From positions 143,041 to 207,040 of the IMG/VR virus record IMGVR_UViG_3300027733_000028: 64,000 bases of DNA. One strand, written 5' to 3'. Numbering within the stretch: the stretch's first letter is position 1; each line of letters opens with the position of its first letter. The DNA is from a virus. A program made the translations under genes and the position numbers. Shown here in pieces: positions 1 to 8,072 of this stretch. The notes under the pieces were generated by a model. That model worked only from the letters and a program-made list of their open reading frames with translations, ran no database searches and had not been told where the DNA came from.

Positions 1-48
1 TCACCGAAAGAAGCCATTAAATATGGTGTCATATCTAAAATAGTTTAG
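1..48 (+). CDS. C-terminal end of a ClpP-like protease (partial)
   Basis: Only the last 15 codons lie in the window; the frame is open at the edge and stops at TAG. The tail reads SPKEAIKYGVISKIV, which resembles the end of ClpP/S14 serine proteases, where an EA-x-x-YG-(L/I) segment lies near the C-terminus. ClpP-fold enzymes act as prohead proteases in some phages and as general proteases in others. Fifteen residues cannot decide this, and the catalytic residues are upstream of the window. Confidence 0.45.
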   Translation, partial: SPKEAIKYGVISKIV

Positions 49-73
49 ATAGATATTAAAATCAAATTATCAA

Positions 74-355
74 ATGGAAAACAAATCAAATACCGTCTTT
101 GGAAAACTTAAATGGTTCTTTACCGAACTTATGAAAATGTACAGCAGTGAAAAATCATATTTCTCTAAGAAGAGAGTTGAATCTGGAATTGCTTTTGTCA
201 TATCTCAATGGGGTATGATTTGGTTCTTAATAAAGAAAATCGATGTACTAACTGCATCCGATATGTTAATTTGGGCAGGTATTGAATTTGCCGTTGCTGG
301 ATATATGATTAATCAAATCCAAAAAGAGAAGAAGACCGAAGATACTTCTAATTAA
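74..355 (+). CDS. Small membrane protein, two predicted TM helices
   Basis: Hydrophobic stretches lie at about residues 38-54 and 64-80, joined by a short turn, with a Lys-rich C-terminal tail (QKEKK) that would stay in the cytoplasm. Size and topology fit a small inner-membrane phage protein; a holin is possible but nothing specific supports it. It starts 26 bases after the protease-like gene and has no visible promoter of its own. I do not recognise the family. Confidence 0.7.
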   Translation: MENKSNTVFGKLKWFFTELMKMYSSEKSYFSKKRVESGIAFVISQWGMIWFLIKKIDVLTASDMLIWAGIEFAVAGYMINQIQKEKKTEDTSN

Positions 356-361
356 ATTTTA

Positions 362-370
362 CATATAATT
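362..370 (+). promoter_or_regulatory. Candidate late-type promoter, CATATAATT
   Basis: An instance of the recurrent CATATAAT element, 32 bases before the NUDIX start codon, in a short intergenic gap. The similarity to the T4 late promoter box TATAAATA is suggestive only. Confidence 0.35.
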
Positions 371-393
371 ACTATATTCTAAATAGTAATAAT

Positions 394-804
394 ATGCAAA
401 CATCAGCCGGAATACTTTTCATATTAGACAACAAAGCGCTATTAGCACATTCAACTAATTCAAGATGGTGGAATTCATGGATGCCACCTAAAGGTCATGT
501 TGAAGACGGGGAGTCTTTACCACAAACAGCAGCCAGGGAAACCGAAGAAGAAATTGGTTGGCGAATAGATCCTAAATATCTTAAAGAAAGTTTTCTAGTA
601 GAATATCAAAAATCTAATATGGTTTGGAAACAAATACACATATTTCCGATTTATCTAGATTCCATTAATGACGATAGATTAAAAATTGTAGGAGATCTTC
701 AAAAAGAAGAAGTTGATGCTATTGAATGGATGGATCATGATATGATTATTAAAAGATCTAATCGAGGTTATGTTACACATATATTAAACGCAATAAAAAA
801 ATAA
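394..804 (+). CDS. NUDIX hydrolase
   Basis: The NUDIX box is complete at residues 34-56: GHVEDGE, then REtEEEIGW, matching Gx5Ex7REUxEExGU, whose glutamates bind the catalytic Mg2+. NUDIX enzymes split nucleoside diphosphates linked to another moiety (NTPs, NDP-sugars, ApnA, NAD, RNA caps). The 136-residue length is that of a single-domain member, with WMPPKGHVE typical of Ap4A/NTP hydrolase-like forms. The substrate cannot be read from the sequence; T4 NudE is a phage precedent. Confidence 0.9.
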   Translation: MQTSAGILFILDNKALLAHSTNSRWWNSWMPPKGHVEDGESLPQTAARETEEEIGWRIDPKYLKESFLVEYQKSNMVWKQIHIFPIYLDSINDDRLKIVGDLQKEEVDAIEWMDHDMIIKRSNRGYVTHILNAIKK

Positions 805-809
805 AAATT

Positions 810-1784
810 ATGCACGAAACACGCATTCCTAAAGTTAAAGGTTTCATTGATTCACGAGAAGTAAAAGTACATGGAACATTCGTAAAAGGTTGGGTTTGTC
901 CTCTTGATCGAAGAACTCCATACGAAATGAAGTTACTCGTTGATGGAATCGAAATGCCAATCGCATCAGGTATGGAAAGACCAGATGTATCAAAGGTATA
1001 TTACAAAAAAGAAAAACAATTTGGATTTCAAACCGTATTTCCTAATACTGCAAAAACCGCAATAGTACTTATTAAAAATGAATATGGTACATGGGATGAG
1101 GTATTCGATTTATTAGGAATTCCCGAAGCAGTAACTCCTAAAGCAGAAACCTCTAATGAAGATCTAGATAAAATATTTAAAACGACTAACGAATGGAAAA
1201 CGTTCTTATGCGTTGATAATTTTTATGACGATCCTGATGCAGTTAGAGAATTTGCATTGAATCAAGATTTTCAAATACACAAAGATTATCATAAAGGAAG
1301 ACGAACTGATGTAGTATATCGTCCTGAAGGTTTAAGAGAAAAATTCGAAAAGATCATTGGTAGAAAAATCACTTCATGGGACAAATATGGAGTTAATGGA
1401 TGTTTTCAACATTGTATAGCCGAAGATCAAGTGGTTTATCATTTTGATTCGCAAAATTATGCAGGTGTAATTTATCTAACACCAGATGCACCACCCGAAA
1501 GTGGAACTACATTCTATCGCTCTAAGAAAAACAAACTAACAAAAATCATGGATAATCCTCATGCAACAGCAACCGGAAAATCATTTGATGAATTACATAA
1601 GGAAACTTTCGAAAGAGGATTCTATGATTCTACTCAATTCGATGTAGTGGATGTTGTTGGTAACGTTTACAATCGATTAGTTATATGGGATGCATTAACA
1701 CTCCATGCAGCTACTAAATATTTTGGAACAGATCTACATAATTCCAGACTATTCCATCTATTCTTCTTCGACGTAGAGAAATAA
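810..1784 (+). CDS. 2OG-Fe(II) oxygenase-like protein (DUF6445-like)
   Basis: The C-terminal half has the signature of a double-stranded beta-helix oxygenase: H211-x-D213 (YHFDSQ), then H299 (TLHAATKYF) as the third Fe ligand and R313 (NSRLFHLFFF) as a likely 2-oxoglutarate contact. DUF6445-type proteins have this arrangement and mostly unknown substrates. Residues 1-100 form a separate beta-rich domain without recognisable motifs. The gene follows the NUDIX gene after five bases, so it is probably in the same operon. Family confidence is moderate; the substrate (protein, nucleotide or glycan) is unknown. Confidence 0.6.
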   Translation: MHETRIPKVKGFIDSREVKVHGTFVKGWVCPLDRRTPYEMKLLVDGIEMPIASGMERPDVSKVYYKKEKQFGFQTVFPNTAKTAIVLIKNEYGTWDEVFDLLGIPEAVTPKAETSNEDLDKIFKTTNEWKTFLCVDNFYDDPDAVREFALNQDFQIHKDYHKGRRTDVVYRPEGLREKFEKIIGRKITSWDKYGVNGCFQHCIAEDQVVYHFDSQNYAGVIYLTPDAPPESGTTFYRSKKNKLTKIMDNPHATATGKSFDELHKETFERGFYDSTQFDVVDVVGNVYNRLVIWDALTLHAATKYFGTDLHNSRLFHLFFFDVEK

Positions 1785-1812
1785 AATAGATATTCTTCAT
1801 TAATGCGTAGTT

Positions 1813-1820
1813 CATATAAT
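1813..1820 (+). promoter_or_regulatory. Candidate late-type promoter, CATATAAT
   Basis: CATATAATT in the gap before the phosphoesterase gene, 28 bases upstream of its ATG, matching the spacing of other copies of this element. Confidence 0.35.
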
Positions 1821-1840
1821 TTAAAATACACATTAATCAA

Positions 1841-2536
1841 ATGAAAAAAGTAGAAGCTCTGTTTATATCAGATGTACATCTAGGAAGTAAAGGATCTAAT
1901 GCCGCAAAGTTATTAGAAACTTTAAAACAATATGAACCGGAGAAATTATTTATTGTCGGTGACTTCATTGATGGTTGGCTGCTAAAGAAGCGACATTATT
2001 GGACACAGGATTATACTAACGTAATTCGTAAAATTTTATCATACTCAAAACGAGGAACTCAAGTGATTTATATAACAGGAAATCATGACGAGTTCCTTCG
2101 TCATTATGCACCAACCGATCTAGGTGACAATATACAAATTGCTGATGAATGGATTTGGAATGGATATTTCATAACACATGGAGATTTATACGATGGAGTT
2201 GTTAGCCTAAAATGGTTAGCTCATTTAGGATCTGCTGGTTACGAATTAGCAATTACCATTGATCGATTCATGAAACGTTTTGGTTATAAGAAATCTTTAT
2301 CTAAATGGGCTAAAGATTCAGTAAAAGATGCAGTAAAATTTATCACATCGTTCGAATCTCAATTAGCTTTTCAAGCAGATAAACGCAATTGTACTGGCGT
2401 AATTTGCGGACATATACATAAACCAGAGAATAAAATAATTGATGGTATACATTATCTCAATTGTGGAGATTGGATAGAAAACAATACATACATAGTATAT
2501 GATAAAGGAACATTTGACAATCGTCATTCCGTGTAA
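1841..2536 (+). CDS. LpxH-like calcineurin-type metallophosphoesterase
   Basis: All metal-binding blocks are present in order: SDVHLGS (D11, H13), GDFIDGW (D41), GNHDE (N81, H82), THGD and CGHIHKPE. Block order and the length (231 aa) match the UDP-2,3-diacylglucosamine hydrolase-like branch, which acts in lipid A synthesis in bacteria. In a phage with neighbouring sugar-nucleotide genes, a role in remodelling host surface lipid or glycan is an inference. Its 3' end overlaps the next gene by 38 bases, suggesting translational coupling. Confidence 0.8.
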   Translation: MKKVEALFISDVHLGSKGSNAAKLLETLKQYEPEKLFIVGDFIDGWLLKKRHYWTQDYTNVIRKILSYSKRGTQVIYITGNHDEFLRHYAPTDLGDNIQIADEWIWNGYFITHGDLYDGVVSLKWLAHLGSAGYELAITIDRFMKRFGYKKSLSKWAKDSVKDAVKFITSFESQLAFQADKRNCTGVICGHIHKPENKIIDGIHYLNCGDWIENNTYIVYDKGTFDNRHSV

Positions 2537-3203
2537 AAACGAAGAGAATTACATATTAGAAACCCTATATTCAATAGAAAAACAGGAGTGGATCGTTGGA
2601 ACTCGAGTAATTATTGCCGATGCAAATTCTACGGATTCTACTCGACAAAGAATAAAAGAATATCAAGAACATTCTTTACTTAATATTGAGGTAATTGATG
2701 GAGGTTCCGTTTCATTTGGTAGAAATGCCGGTGCCAAATTATGCGATACTCAATACGTTCTTTTTATGGATGCAGATTCTCATCTTTTTGAAACGGATAT
2801 TATATTCGAAGCCATCTTTCAAATATTACATTATGCAGATCTAGTAACATGCAAATTAAAATGTACACAAAAAATACTTAAAGCAAATATCATATACCGA
2901 ACATTTAATATCATACAAAGTCTTATGCCAGAAACATTTTCGACTGGAGTTTTTATGATGGTTAATATGGATGAATATCGAAGAATTGGTGGATTCAATG
3001 AAGATCTACATCAATCCGAAGATTATATCTTCTCTAGAAATATTCCTAAAAAGAGATTCCAGATTATAGATAGATTTACCGGACAAGACGATCGAAGATT
3101 TAAGAAGACCGGATATTTAGGTATGTTAAAGCTGGTATTCAGTAATTACCTTAATCGTAATAACATAGAACACTTTAAGAAAGACGTAAATTATTGGAAA
3201 TAA
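2499..3203 (+). CDS. Family 2 glycosyltransferase (GT-A fold)
   Basis: The protein begins with the GT2 signature TIVIPCKNEENYI, has the nucleotide-binding ADANSTDST segment near residue 40, and a DxD metal motif in FMDADSH near residue 90. It lacks membrane helices, so it should transfer a sugar from a nucleotide donor in the cytoplasm. The start lies inside the end of the phosphoesterase gene in another frame; any later ATG would delete the N-terminal motif, which supports the overlap being real. Confidence 0.82.
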   Translation: MIKEHLTIVIPCKNEENYILETLYSIEKQEWIVGTRVIIADANSTDSTRQRIKEYQEHSLLNIEVIDGGSVSFGRNAGAKLCDTQYVLFMDADSHLFETDIIFEAIFQILHYADLVTCKLKCTQKILKANIIYRTFNIIQSLMPETFSTGVFMMVNMDEYRRIGGFNEDLHQSEDYIFSRNIPKKRFQIIDRFTGQDDRRFKKTGYLGMLKLVFSNYLNRNNIEHFKKDVNYWK

Positions 3204-3208
3204 TGAAT

Positions 3209-3216
3209 CATATAAT
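3209..3216 (+). promoter_or_regulatory. Candidate late-type promoter, CATATAAT
   Basis: CATATAATA in the 31-base gap before the nucleotide-sugar dehydrogenase gene, 26 bases from its ATG. Confidence 0.35.
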
Positions 3217-3234
3217 AACTTTAAATTAATAAAC

Positions 3235-4095
3235 ATGAGTAAAGAAACAATCGGAATCATCGGTCAAGGCTTTGTTGGATCAGCCGTTCGAGAAGGAATG
3301 CAAAATTATTTTGATATTTTAGCATTTGATAAAGATCCAAATAAATACAGCAATGTAGAATCAATATATCATATGATTGAATCTACCAGTATTGCTTTTC
3401 TTTGTGTACCTACTCCAATGAAAAAATCAGGTGAATGTGATTTATCAATCGTTAGAAATGCATTAACAGAAATCTCTAATATAGCAAAGTCGCTATCCGT
3501 TGAAGATTTTATCGTGGTTATGAAATCTACGGTTCCACCAGGAACAACTGATAAATTGAATAGTGAATATTCCAATTTAGATATCCTATTCAATCCTGAA
3601 TTTCTAACAGAAGCTAATGCAACCGAAGATTACAAAAATCAAAATCGTATTATTGTAGGTGGTGAAAGACCTGGATCTACAAAAGTTAAAGCAATTTTCG
3701 CTAAAGCATTTCCGAAAGTGCCTATCATCAAAACATCTTCCACTATCGCGGAAACTATTAAGTATGTAACTAATACATTCTTGGCAATGAAGGTTTCGTA
3801 TGCAAATGAAATCTTTCAAATGTGTCAAGCTCTTAATGTAGATTACGATAAAGTAATTGAATATGCTCGATACGATGACCGTTTAGGTAATTCACATTGG
3901 TCAGTACCCGGACCAGATGGTGATTATGGATTTGGTGGACATTGCTTCCCAAAAGATATTGCAGCACTACAATATGTTGCAAAAAACCTTAACGTAGATT
4001 CCACTATGTTAACCGCTACAATTAATAAAAATAACCTTGTTCGCACTGATTTAGATTGGACTAAACAAATCGGTAGAGCAGTATCTGCAGAATAA
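3235..4095 (+). CDS. UDP-glucose/GDP-mannose dehydrogenase family protein, short form
   Basis: The N-terminal Rossmann motif (GIIGQGFVGSAV), CVPTPM, KSTVPPGTT, NPEFLTEANA and the catalytic Cys237 in FGGHCFPKD are all present, so it should oxidise a nucleotide sugar twice with NAD+ to a uronic acid. At 286 residues it lacks most of the C-terminal UDP-binding domain of the usual ~430-residue enzymes, so it may be a compact variant or have altered substrate use. It lies next to a glycosyltransferase, consistent with a surface-glycan role. Confidence 0.85.
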   Translation: MSKETIGIIGQGFVGSAVREGMQNYFDILAFDKDPNKYSNVESIYHMIESTSIAFLCVPTPMKKSGECDLSIVRNALTEISNIAKSLSVEDFIVVMKSTVPPGTTDKLNSEYSNLDILFNPEFLTEANATEDYKNQNRIIVGGERPGSTKVKAIFAKAFPKVPIIKTSSTIAETIKYVTNTFLAMKVSYANEIFQMCQALNVDYDKVIEYARYDDRLGNSHWSVPGPDGDYGFGGHCFPKDIAALQYVAKNLNVDSTMLTATINKNNLVRTDLDWTKQIGRAVSAE

Positions 4096-4096
4096 T

Positions 4097-4354
4097 ATGA
4101 GTATATTAAAAGATCAAAAAGTAAATTGGATCCAATCTAAAGAAGATACCAAGAAAGTTGAAGATAAAAAAGCAATGAGTGGTAAAGAAAGACTTAAAAC
4201 CATCACTGCAATTATTACTGCTCAACAGACAATAAATGAAAAATGTAAGTTGGTATATGAAAGTAAACCAACTTCTGAATTGTATAGCATCATCATAATG
4301 AACGATGTTAATTTAAGCGTATTAGAAAAAATAAAAGTACAAAATGAAGGTTAA
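4097..4354 (+). CDS. Hypothetical protein, 85 aa
   Basis: A charged, mostly helical small protein beginning one base after the dehydrogenase stop, and overlapping the cupin gene by 11 bases. It has no cysteines, membrane segments or motifs that I recognise. Tight packing in the operon is the main evidence that it is a gene. Confidence 0.7.
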   Translation: MSILKDQKVNWIQSKEDTKKVEDKKAMSGKERLKTITAIITAQQTINEKCKLVYESKPTSELYSIIIMNDVNLSVLEKIKVQNEG

Positions 4355-4694
4355 TACTAATAAGATTGATGGAATGGTTATTCGTGATAACGAAACCTAC
4401 ATCGTAGAAGACAATCGTTTTTTGAAGAATATGGTTCTATCAAAAACTACATTACATCCTGGTAAAGATACTTCAGGACATTCACATCCTGGTCTCGAGG
4501 AAGTTTACTTCTTCAAAAAAGGAAGTGGTGTTATGCAATTAGATGAAGAATTTATCGATGTTGCTGAAGGCGATATTGTTCTAATTCCAGACGGTGCGTT
4601 TCATAAAGTATACAATTCAAAACATCCTTCAGGATGGAGTCAACATTCACTTGAATTTGTATGTGTATTTCAATCATACGAAAGAGAAGATTAA
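4344..4694 (+). CDS. Cupin-domain protein
   Basis: A single small beta-barrel domain with both cupin motifs: G(x)5HxH(x)3-4E as GHSHPGLEEVYFF, then GD(x)nPxGxxH as GDIVLIPDGAFHKVYN. The three histidines and the glutamate would bind a metal. Such 110-120-residue cupins include sugar epimerases/isomerases and small-molecule dioxygenases. Position beside nucleotide-sugar genes favours a sugar role, but this is an inference. Confidence 0.82.
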   Translation: MKVNTNKIDGMVIRDNETYIVEDNRFLKNMVLSKTTLHPGKDTSGHSHPGLEEVYFFKKGSGVMQLDEEFIDVAEGDIVLIPDGAFHKVYNSKHPSGWSQHSLEFVCVFQSYERED

Positions 4695-4706
4695 CAGATA
4701 AAATAT

Positions 4707-5006
4707 ATGAACTTAACAAACGAATTTATGCCTATTCGAGAATGGGCAAAAGACAAAGGAATCTACGAGAAAGGCGATCCTCTAACACAATTCGCTAAGC
4801 TATCCGAAGAAATGGGTGAATTAGCTATGTCATTGCTAAAGAAGAATGATGCGGAATTTCAAGATGCTATTGGTGATTGTGTAGTGGTACTTACGAATCT
4901 AGCAAAACTTAAAGGTTATAACATTGAGGATTGTATCAATGGATCTTATGAGGTTATTGCAAAACGTAAAGGACAAATGGTTAATGGAACTTTCGTAAAA
5001 GAATAA
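4707..5006 (+). CDS. MazG-like nucleotide pyrophosphohydrolase
   Basis: It has the MazG-type metal site: EExxE at residues 34-38 (SEEMGELA) followed by ExxD and D at 50-57 (EFQDAIGD), on an all-alpha frame of about 100 residues. Phage MazG proteins hydrolyse dNTPs or lower host ppGpp. It is the last gene before a recurrent promoter motif. Substrate choice is not visible from sequence. Confidence 0.8.
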   Translation: MNLTNEFMPIREWAKDKGIYEKGDPLTQFAKLSEEMGELAMSLLKKNDAEFQDAIGDCVVVLTNLAKLKGYNIEDCINGSYEVIAKRKGQMVNGTFVKE

Positions 5007-5007
5007 T

Positions 5008-5052
5008 GTTAATAACTTTCAATAATTAAATTTTTTTATTCCGCAAAAAAGT
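5008..5052 (+). promoter_or_regulatory. Truncated copy of the recurrent bipartite promoter
   Basis: It has the upstream box GTTAATAACTTT and the T-run plus ATTCCGCAAAAAAGTA, as in the other copies, but the -7 box TATATTTG is absent: the sequence runs straight into the ATG at 5053. It may be a decayed promoter, a binding site without promoter function, or an operator over the start codon. Confidence 0.55.
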
Positions 5053-5277
5053 ATGACAAAAGAAAAATTAGATAAGGAATTACGAGAGCTTGCCGTGGGC
5101 GCAATCGATGCTGGAGACATAGACGATTCAATGGCATTCGATATTGCGGATGGCTGGCTAATGGATAATCCAACCGCGAATGCAGCGATCAAGAAGTACT
5201 ATGGCGCAAGCGATGCACAAGGCTTTGTGGCCAATCGAATCTGTTGGCCTAACGTCCGAAACTTACTTAACCCTTAA
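5053..5277 (+). CDS. Hypothetical acidic protein, 74 aa
   Basis: An Ala/Asp-rich small protein (IDAGDIDDSMAFDIADGWL) with no motif I know. The base composition is clearly richer in G+C than its neighbours, which may indicate separate acquisition. Its start codon abuts the truncated promoter motif, leaving almost no leader. Confidence 0.65.
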   Translation: MTKEKLDKELRELAVGAIDAGDIDDSMAFDIADGWLMDNPTANAAIKKYYGASDAQGFVANRICWPNVRNLLNP

Positions 5278-5304
5278 AACCAATTAACATGACAACCCAG
5301 GAGA

Positions 5305-5904
5305 ATGATAGACAATCTAGAAATAATAAAGAGCATTCTTAATTTCCAGAAGCGAGGTGACTTCTATATGTTATACGTTTTCAAACGCAAGAAAGATCAA
5401 CCTGAAGGAGAACGTAATAATCATCAATCAGTAAGAACTATTAAAACTTATTGCATCGAAAGTATCGATCATCTAGAAAGACGATACGATGAAATCCGTC
5501 AAATGTGCGAAATGTTTAAAGCCCGAGCATATATACATGTACAAAAGCAAAATCACTTTGATGTTTCTCTTAATATGATGGTTGCACTTGCTCAACGAAT
5601 TCAAGATGGAAACGTCAATCAAAAAGGTTTATTCGATTCGGTTGTTGGTCAAATCAAAACGCAAGAAAAACTTTGGATAGTCGATATCGATACACAAGAT
5701 CTACAAGAACTAAGAAACATTCAAGTAACTATTAATCAATGCAAACCAGAAGGACCAAAAACTAAATACATCGTTCCAACTAAAAACGGATGGCATTTAA
5801 TTACTGATCGTTTCGACGTATTAGAATTTTCAAAGAAACATCCTGAAGTAGATATCCAAAAGAAGAACCCTACTTTATTATATTTACCTAATAGCTTATC
5901 TTAA
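5305..5904 (+). CDS. Hypothetical phage protein, weak primase-like motifs
   Basis: 199 residues. Two segments recall archaeo-eukaryotic primase or related nucleotidyl enzymes: LWIVDIDTQD (a D-x-D after hydrophobics) and PTKNGWHLIT (like the SGxGxH step), about 30 residues apart. That resemblance is weak and I do not assign an activity. It is followed directly by a full recurrent promoter. An internal ATG at codon 22 is an alternative start. Confidence 0.7.
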   Translation: MIDNLEIIKSILNFQKRGDFYMLYVFKRKKDQPEGERNNHQSVRTIKTYCIESIDHLERRYDEIRQMCEMFKARAYIHVQKQNHFDVSLNMMVALAQRIQDGNVNQKGLFDSVVGQIKTQEKLWIVDIDTQDLQELRNIQVTINQCKPEGPKTKYIVPTKNGWHLITDRFDVLEFSKKHPEVDIQKKNPTLLYLPNSLS

Positions 5905-5907
5905 ATT

Positions 5908-5962
5908 GTTAATAACTTTTTACGAAAACAGTTTTTTATTCCACAAAAAAGTATTATATTTA
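5908..5962 (+). promoter_or_regulatory. Recurrent bipartite phage promoter
   Basis: GTTAATAACTTT, then a T-run with ATTCCACAAAAAAG, then the -7 box TATATTTA. The upstream box starts 47 bases before the -7 box. The next start codon is 31 bases after the start of the -7 box. Confidence 0.85.
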
Positions 5963-5985
5963 TACTATAATTAAATACTCAAAAT

Positions 5986-6276
5986 ATGAAAAACTTTCGA
6001 ATCGTTATTAAATGTCAAGGTGGTTTCTTAACTATCATCGATAAAAAAACTGAATCCGTAATGGATATTATGAAATCTTTCGTAACACCAAAAACTATTC
6101 TAACAATCGAACAAAAATCCGAAGCATCTGATAATTACTTTACGGTATTCGCAACTAAAGGTTCTAAAGTACATATCGCTTCAAAAGAAATTTACGATTC
6201 AAACTATATTCAATCATATTGGCCAACAACCGATATGAACAGAATTGGTAAACCAGTAACCGAATGGAGAAACTAA
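5986..6276 (+). CDS. Hypothetical protein, 96 aa
   Basis: First gene after the recurrent promoter. It is basic, with alternating hydrophobic strands at the N-terminus (FRIVIKCQGGFLTII), so probably beta-rich and soluble. I know no matching family. Promoter proximity suggests early expression. Confidence 0.75.
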   Translation: MKNFRIVIKCQGGFLTIIDKKTESVMDIMKSFVTPKTILTIEQKSEASDNYFTVFATKGSKVHIASKEIYDSNYIQSYWPTTDMNRIGKPVTEWRN

Positions 6277-6289
6277 AAACAAAACATAT

Positions 6290-6490
6290 ATGCTAAAATT
6301 CGAAAATCTAAAAACCGGCGATCGCTTTACTGCGAACACAAATTTTGAAAGTAATGTTGTAAAAATCATTGAGGAATTAACCTATTATGGAATATCCGAA
6401 ACTGGATTACATATAGGATTAACCAAAGATGGTGAACGAATGGGATTCTATGATTTTGACATTATTGATATTATTCACGTAGAAAAATAA
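6290..6490 (+). CDS. Hypothetical protein, 66 aa
   Basis: A short beta-rich protein opening LKTGDRFTANTNFE, the style of a small beta-barrel. No catalytic or metal motif is visible. It lies 14 bases behind the preceding gene and four before the next, in an apparent operon. Confidence 0.7.
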   Translation: MLKFENLKTGDRFTANTNFESNVVKIIEELTYYGISETGLHIGLTKDGERMGFYDFDIIDIIHVEK

Positions 6491-6494
6491 AAAT

Positions 6495-6719
6495 ATGATA
6501 TGTAAATGTAACTCGGAAATACATCCGAAAAGAATTGAATTAGGTTATAAAACGTGTACTGGATGTTCAACCGAAGAAATGAAAGCCGTTATACAAATTA
6601 ACAATCACAAGACCGGGAACGAAATCCAAATCGTTGATCAGGAAACAGCAAGACAATTTAATTTCTTAGCTAGCCGATCATCATTTGGCGTATCAACCGG
6701 TGTAAAAGGAAGAAGATAA
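6495..6719 (+). CDS. Small putative zinc-binding protein
   Basis: C3-x-C5 and C21-x-x-C24 (CKC ... CTGC) can make one zinc site near the N-terminus, as in DksA/TraR-like or zinc-ribbon proteins. The C-terminal half is polar and ends in a basic GVKGRR tail. It may bind nucleic acid or RNA polymerase; neither is shown. Confidence 0.65.
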   Translation: MICKCNSEIHPKRIELGYKTCTGCSTEEMKAVIQINNHKTGNEIQIVDQETARQFNFLASRSSFGVSTGVKGRR

Positions 6720-6723
6720 AACT

Positions 6724-7731
6724 ATGGAAAGAAAATTAGCAAGCATTCAAGTCATTCGAGACATTCGTCCTATTGAAGGAGCAGATGCAATCGAATTAGC
6801 AATCATTAATGATTGGCAAGTAGTAGTCGCAAAAAGCGTAGGTCATCAAGTTGGCGATCATGTTGTTTATTGTGAAATTGATTCATTCTTACCTATAAGA
6901 GAAGAATTCGAATTCTTGCGAAAAAGTTCTTATAGGAAGATGGATGATCTAGAAGGATTTCGTCTTAGGACTATAAAACTTCGAGGACAAATATCACAAG
7001 GACTTATCGTACCAATAAGTATATTTGGTGATTTTGGATGGACCGCATATGAAGGTCTTGATGTTACCGAAAGATTAGGAATTATAAAATACGAACCACC
7101 TATCCCTGCAGAATTAGCCGGTAAAGTAAAAGGAAACTTTCCTTCATTTATACCAAAGACTGACGAAGAAAGAATTCAAAATCTAACTGACAAATATGAG
7201 ACTTGGAAAACTCAACCATTTTATGTTACTGAAAAATTAGATGGATCATCCGCAACCTACTACTTCCGCAATGGAGAATTTGGAGTGTGTTCTAGAAATC
7301 TAGATCTTGAAGAAACTGAAGGTAATACCTTTTGGAAGATTGCTCGAGAATTAAAGATAGAAGAATGGTTAGGAACACAATCAATTAATTATGCCATTCA
7401 AGGTGAGTTAATTGGTGAAGGTATTCAAGGAAATCCTTATAAGATCAAAGGACAAACGGTTCGCTTCTTTAACGCATTCAATATAGACAAATATGAATAC
7501 TTAAGTTTAGAAGAATTCGAATCCCTAATCACTTCAATGAAGTTAAAAACCGTTCCAATTATCGATCGTGCATTTACTTTACCTAATACAATCGAAGAAC
7601 TTCTTAATTATGCCGATAAGAAAAGTGAATTGAATAATCAATTTGATCGTGAAGGTGTCGTTATTCGTAGTATCGATCGAAAAATCAGTTTCAAAGTAAT
7701 CAGTAACAAATTTCTACTAAACGAAAAATAA
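6724..7731 (+). CDS. RNA ligase, DraRnl/Rnl5-like
   Basis: The nucleotidyltransferase motifs are in order: motif I EKLDGSS with adenylated Lys171, a CSRN segment at 189-192, QGELIGEG near 227, motif IV EGVVIR at 310-315 and motif V FKVISNKF at 323-330. About 165 residues precede motif I, including a beta-rich N-terminal module like the OB-fold domain of the Deinococcus DraRnl (Rnl5) family. It would seal nicked RNA using ATP. A second ligase of a different family is at 47.3 kb. Confidence 0.85.
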   Translation: MERKLASIQVIRDIRPIEGADAIELAIINDWQVVVAKSVGHQVGDHVVYCEIDSFLPIREEFEFLRKSSYRKMDDLEGFRLRTIKLRGQISQGLIVPISIFGDFGWTAYEGLDVTERLGIIKYEPPIPAELAGKVKGNFPSFIPKTDEERIQNLTDKYETWKTQPFYVTEKLDGSSATYYFRNGEFGVCSRNLDLEETEGNTFWKIARELKIEEWLGTQSINYAIQGELIGEGIQGNPYKIKGQTVRFFNAFNIDKYEYLSLEEFESLITSMKLKTVPIIDRAFTLPNTIEELLNYADKKSELNNQFDREGVVIRSIDRKISFKVISNKFLLNEK

Positions 7732-8072
7732 TGAGAAACCTACTAATAGCACTCCTATGTATTGTTCTAGGACAATCAATTTCCTTTATACAACTACAAG
7801 GACAATTCATAAACGAATGGATGAAGAATAACATTTGGGCATCAGTTCTTCTTGGATTACCTATTAGTTGGTTGCTTATAACCTTTACTCGATATTGTAA
7901 AGACGCTTTCGATGGTCAAATATGGCCAGGGAGATTAATTGGATTTGCAATAGGTGCTATCGTATTTACGATAATGTCGCAAATTATTTTCAAAGAAACA
8001 TTAACTGCCAAAACCGTTTCCTGCTTATTTTTAGCAGTTTGTATTTTGGCAATTCAATTATTATGGAAATGA
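7731..8072 (+). CDS. Multi-pass membrane protein, 113 aa
   Basis: Three to four hydrophobic helices (about residues 2-20, 36-54, 70-88 and 92-111) separated by short polar loops. Its start shares the last A of the RNA-ligase stop codon, so translation is probably coupled. Similar small membrane proteins occur in large phages, but I know no function. Confidence 0.75.
   Translation: MRNLLIALLCIVLGQSISFIQLQGQFINEWMKNNIWASVLLGLPISWLLITFTRYCKDAFDGQIWPGRLIGFAIGAIVFTIMSQIIFKETLTAKTVSCLFLAVCILAIQLLWK

Noticed and set aside
3369-3828. Two - strand frames within the nucleotide-sugar dehydrogenase gene
   Set aside because: Shadows of a strongly supported + strand gene with all catalytic motifs.
5290-5343. 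17-codon frame before the 199-residue gene at 5305
   Set aside because: Too short, overlaps the larger gene out of frame and has no independent support; a leader-peptide role cannot be argued from this alone.
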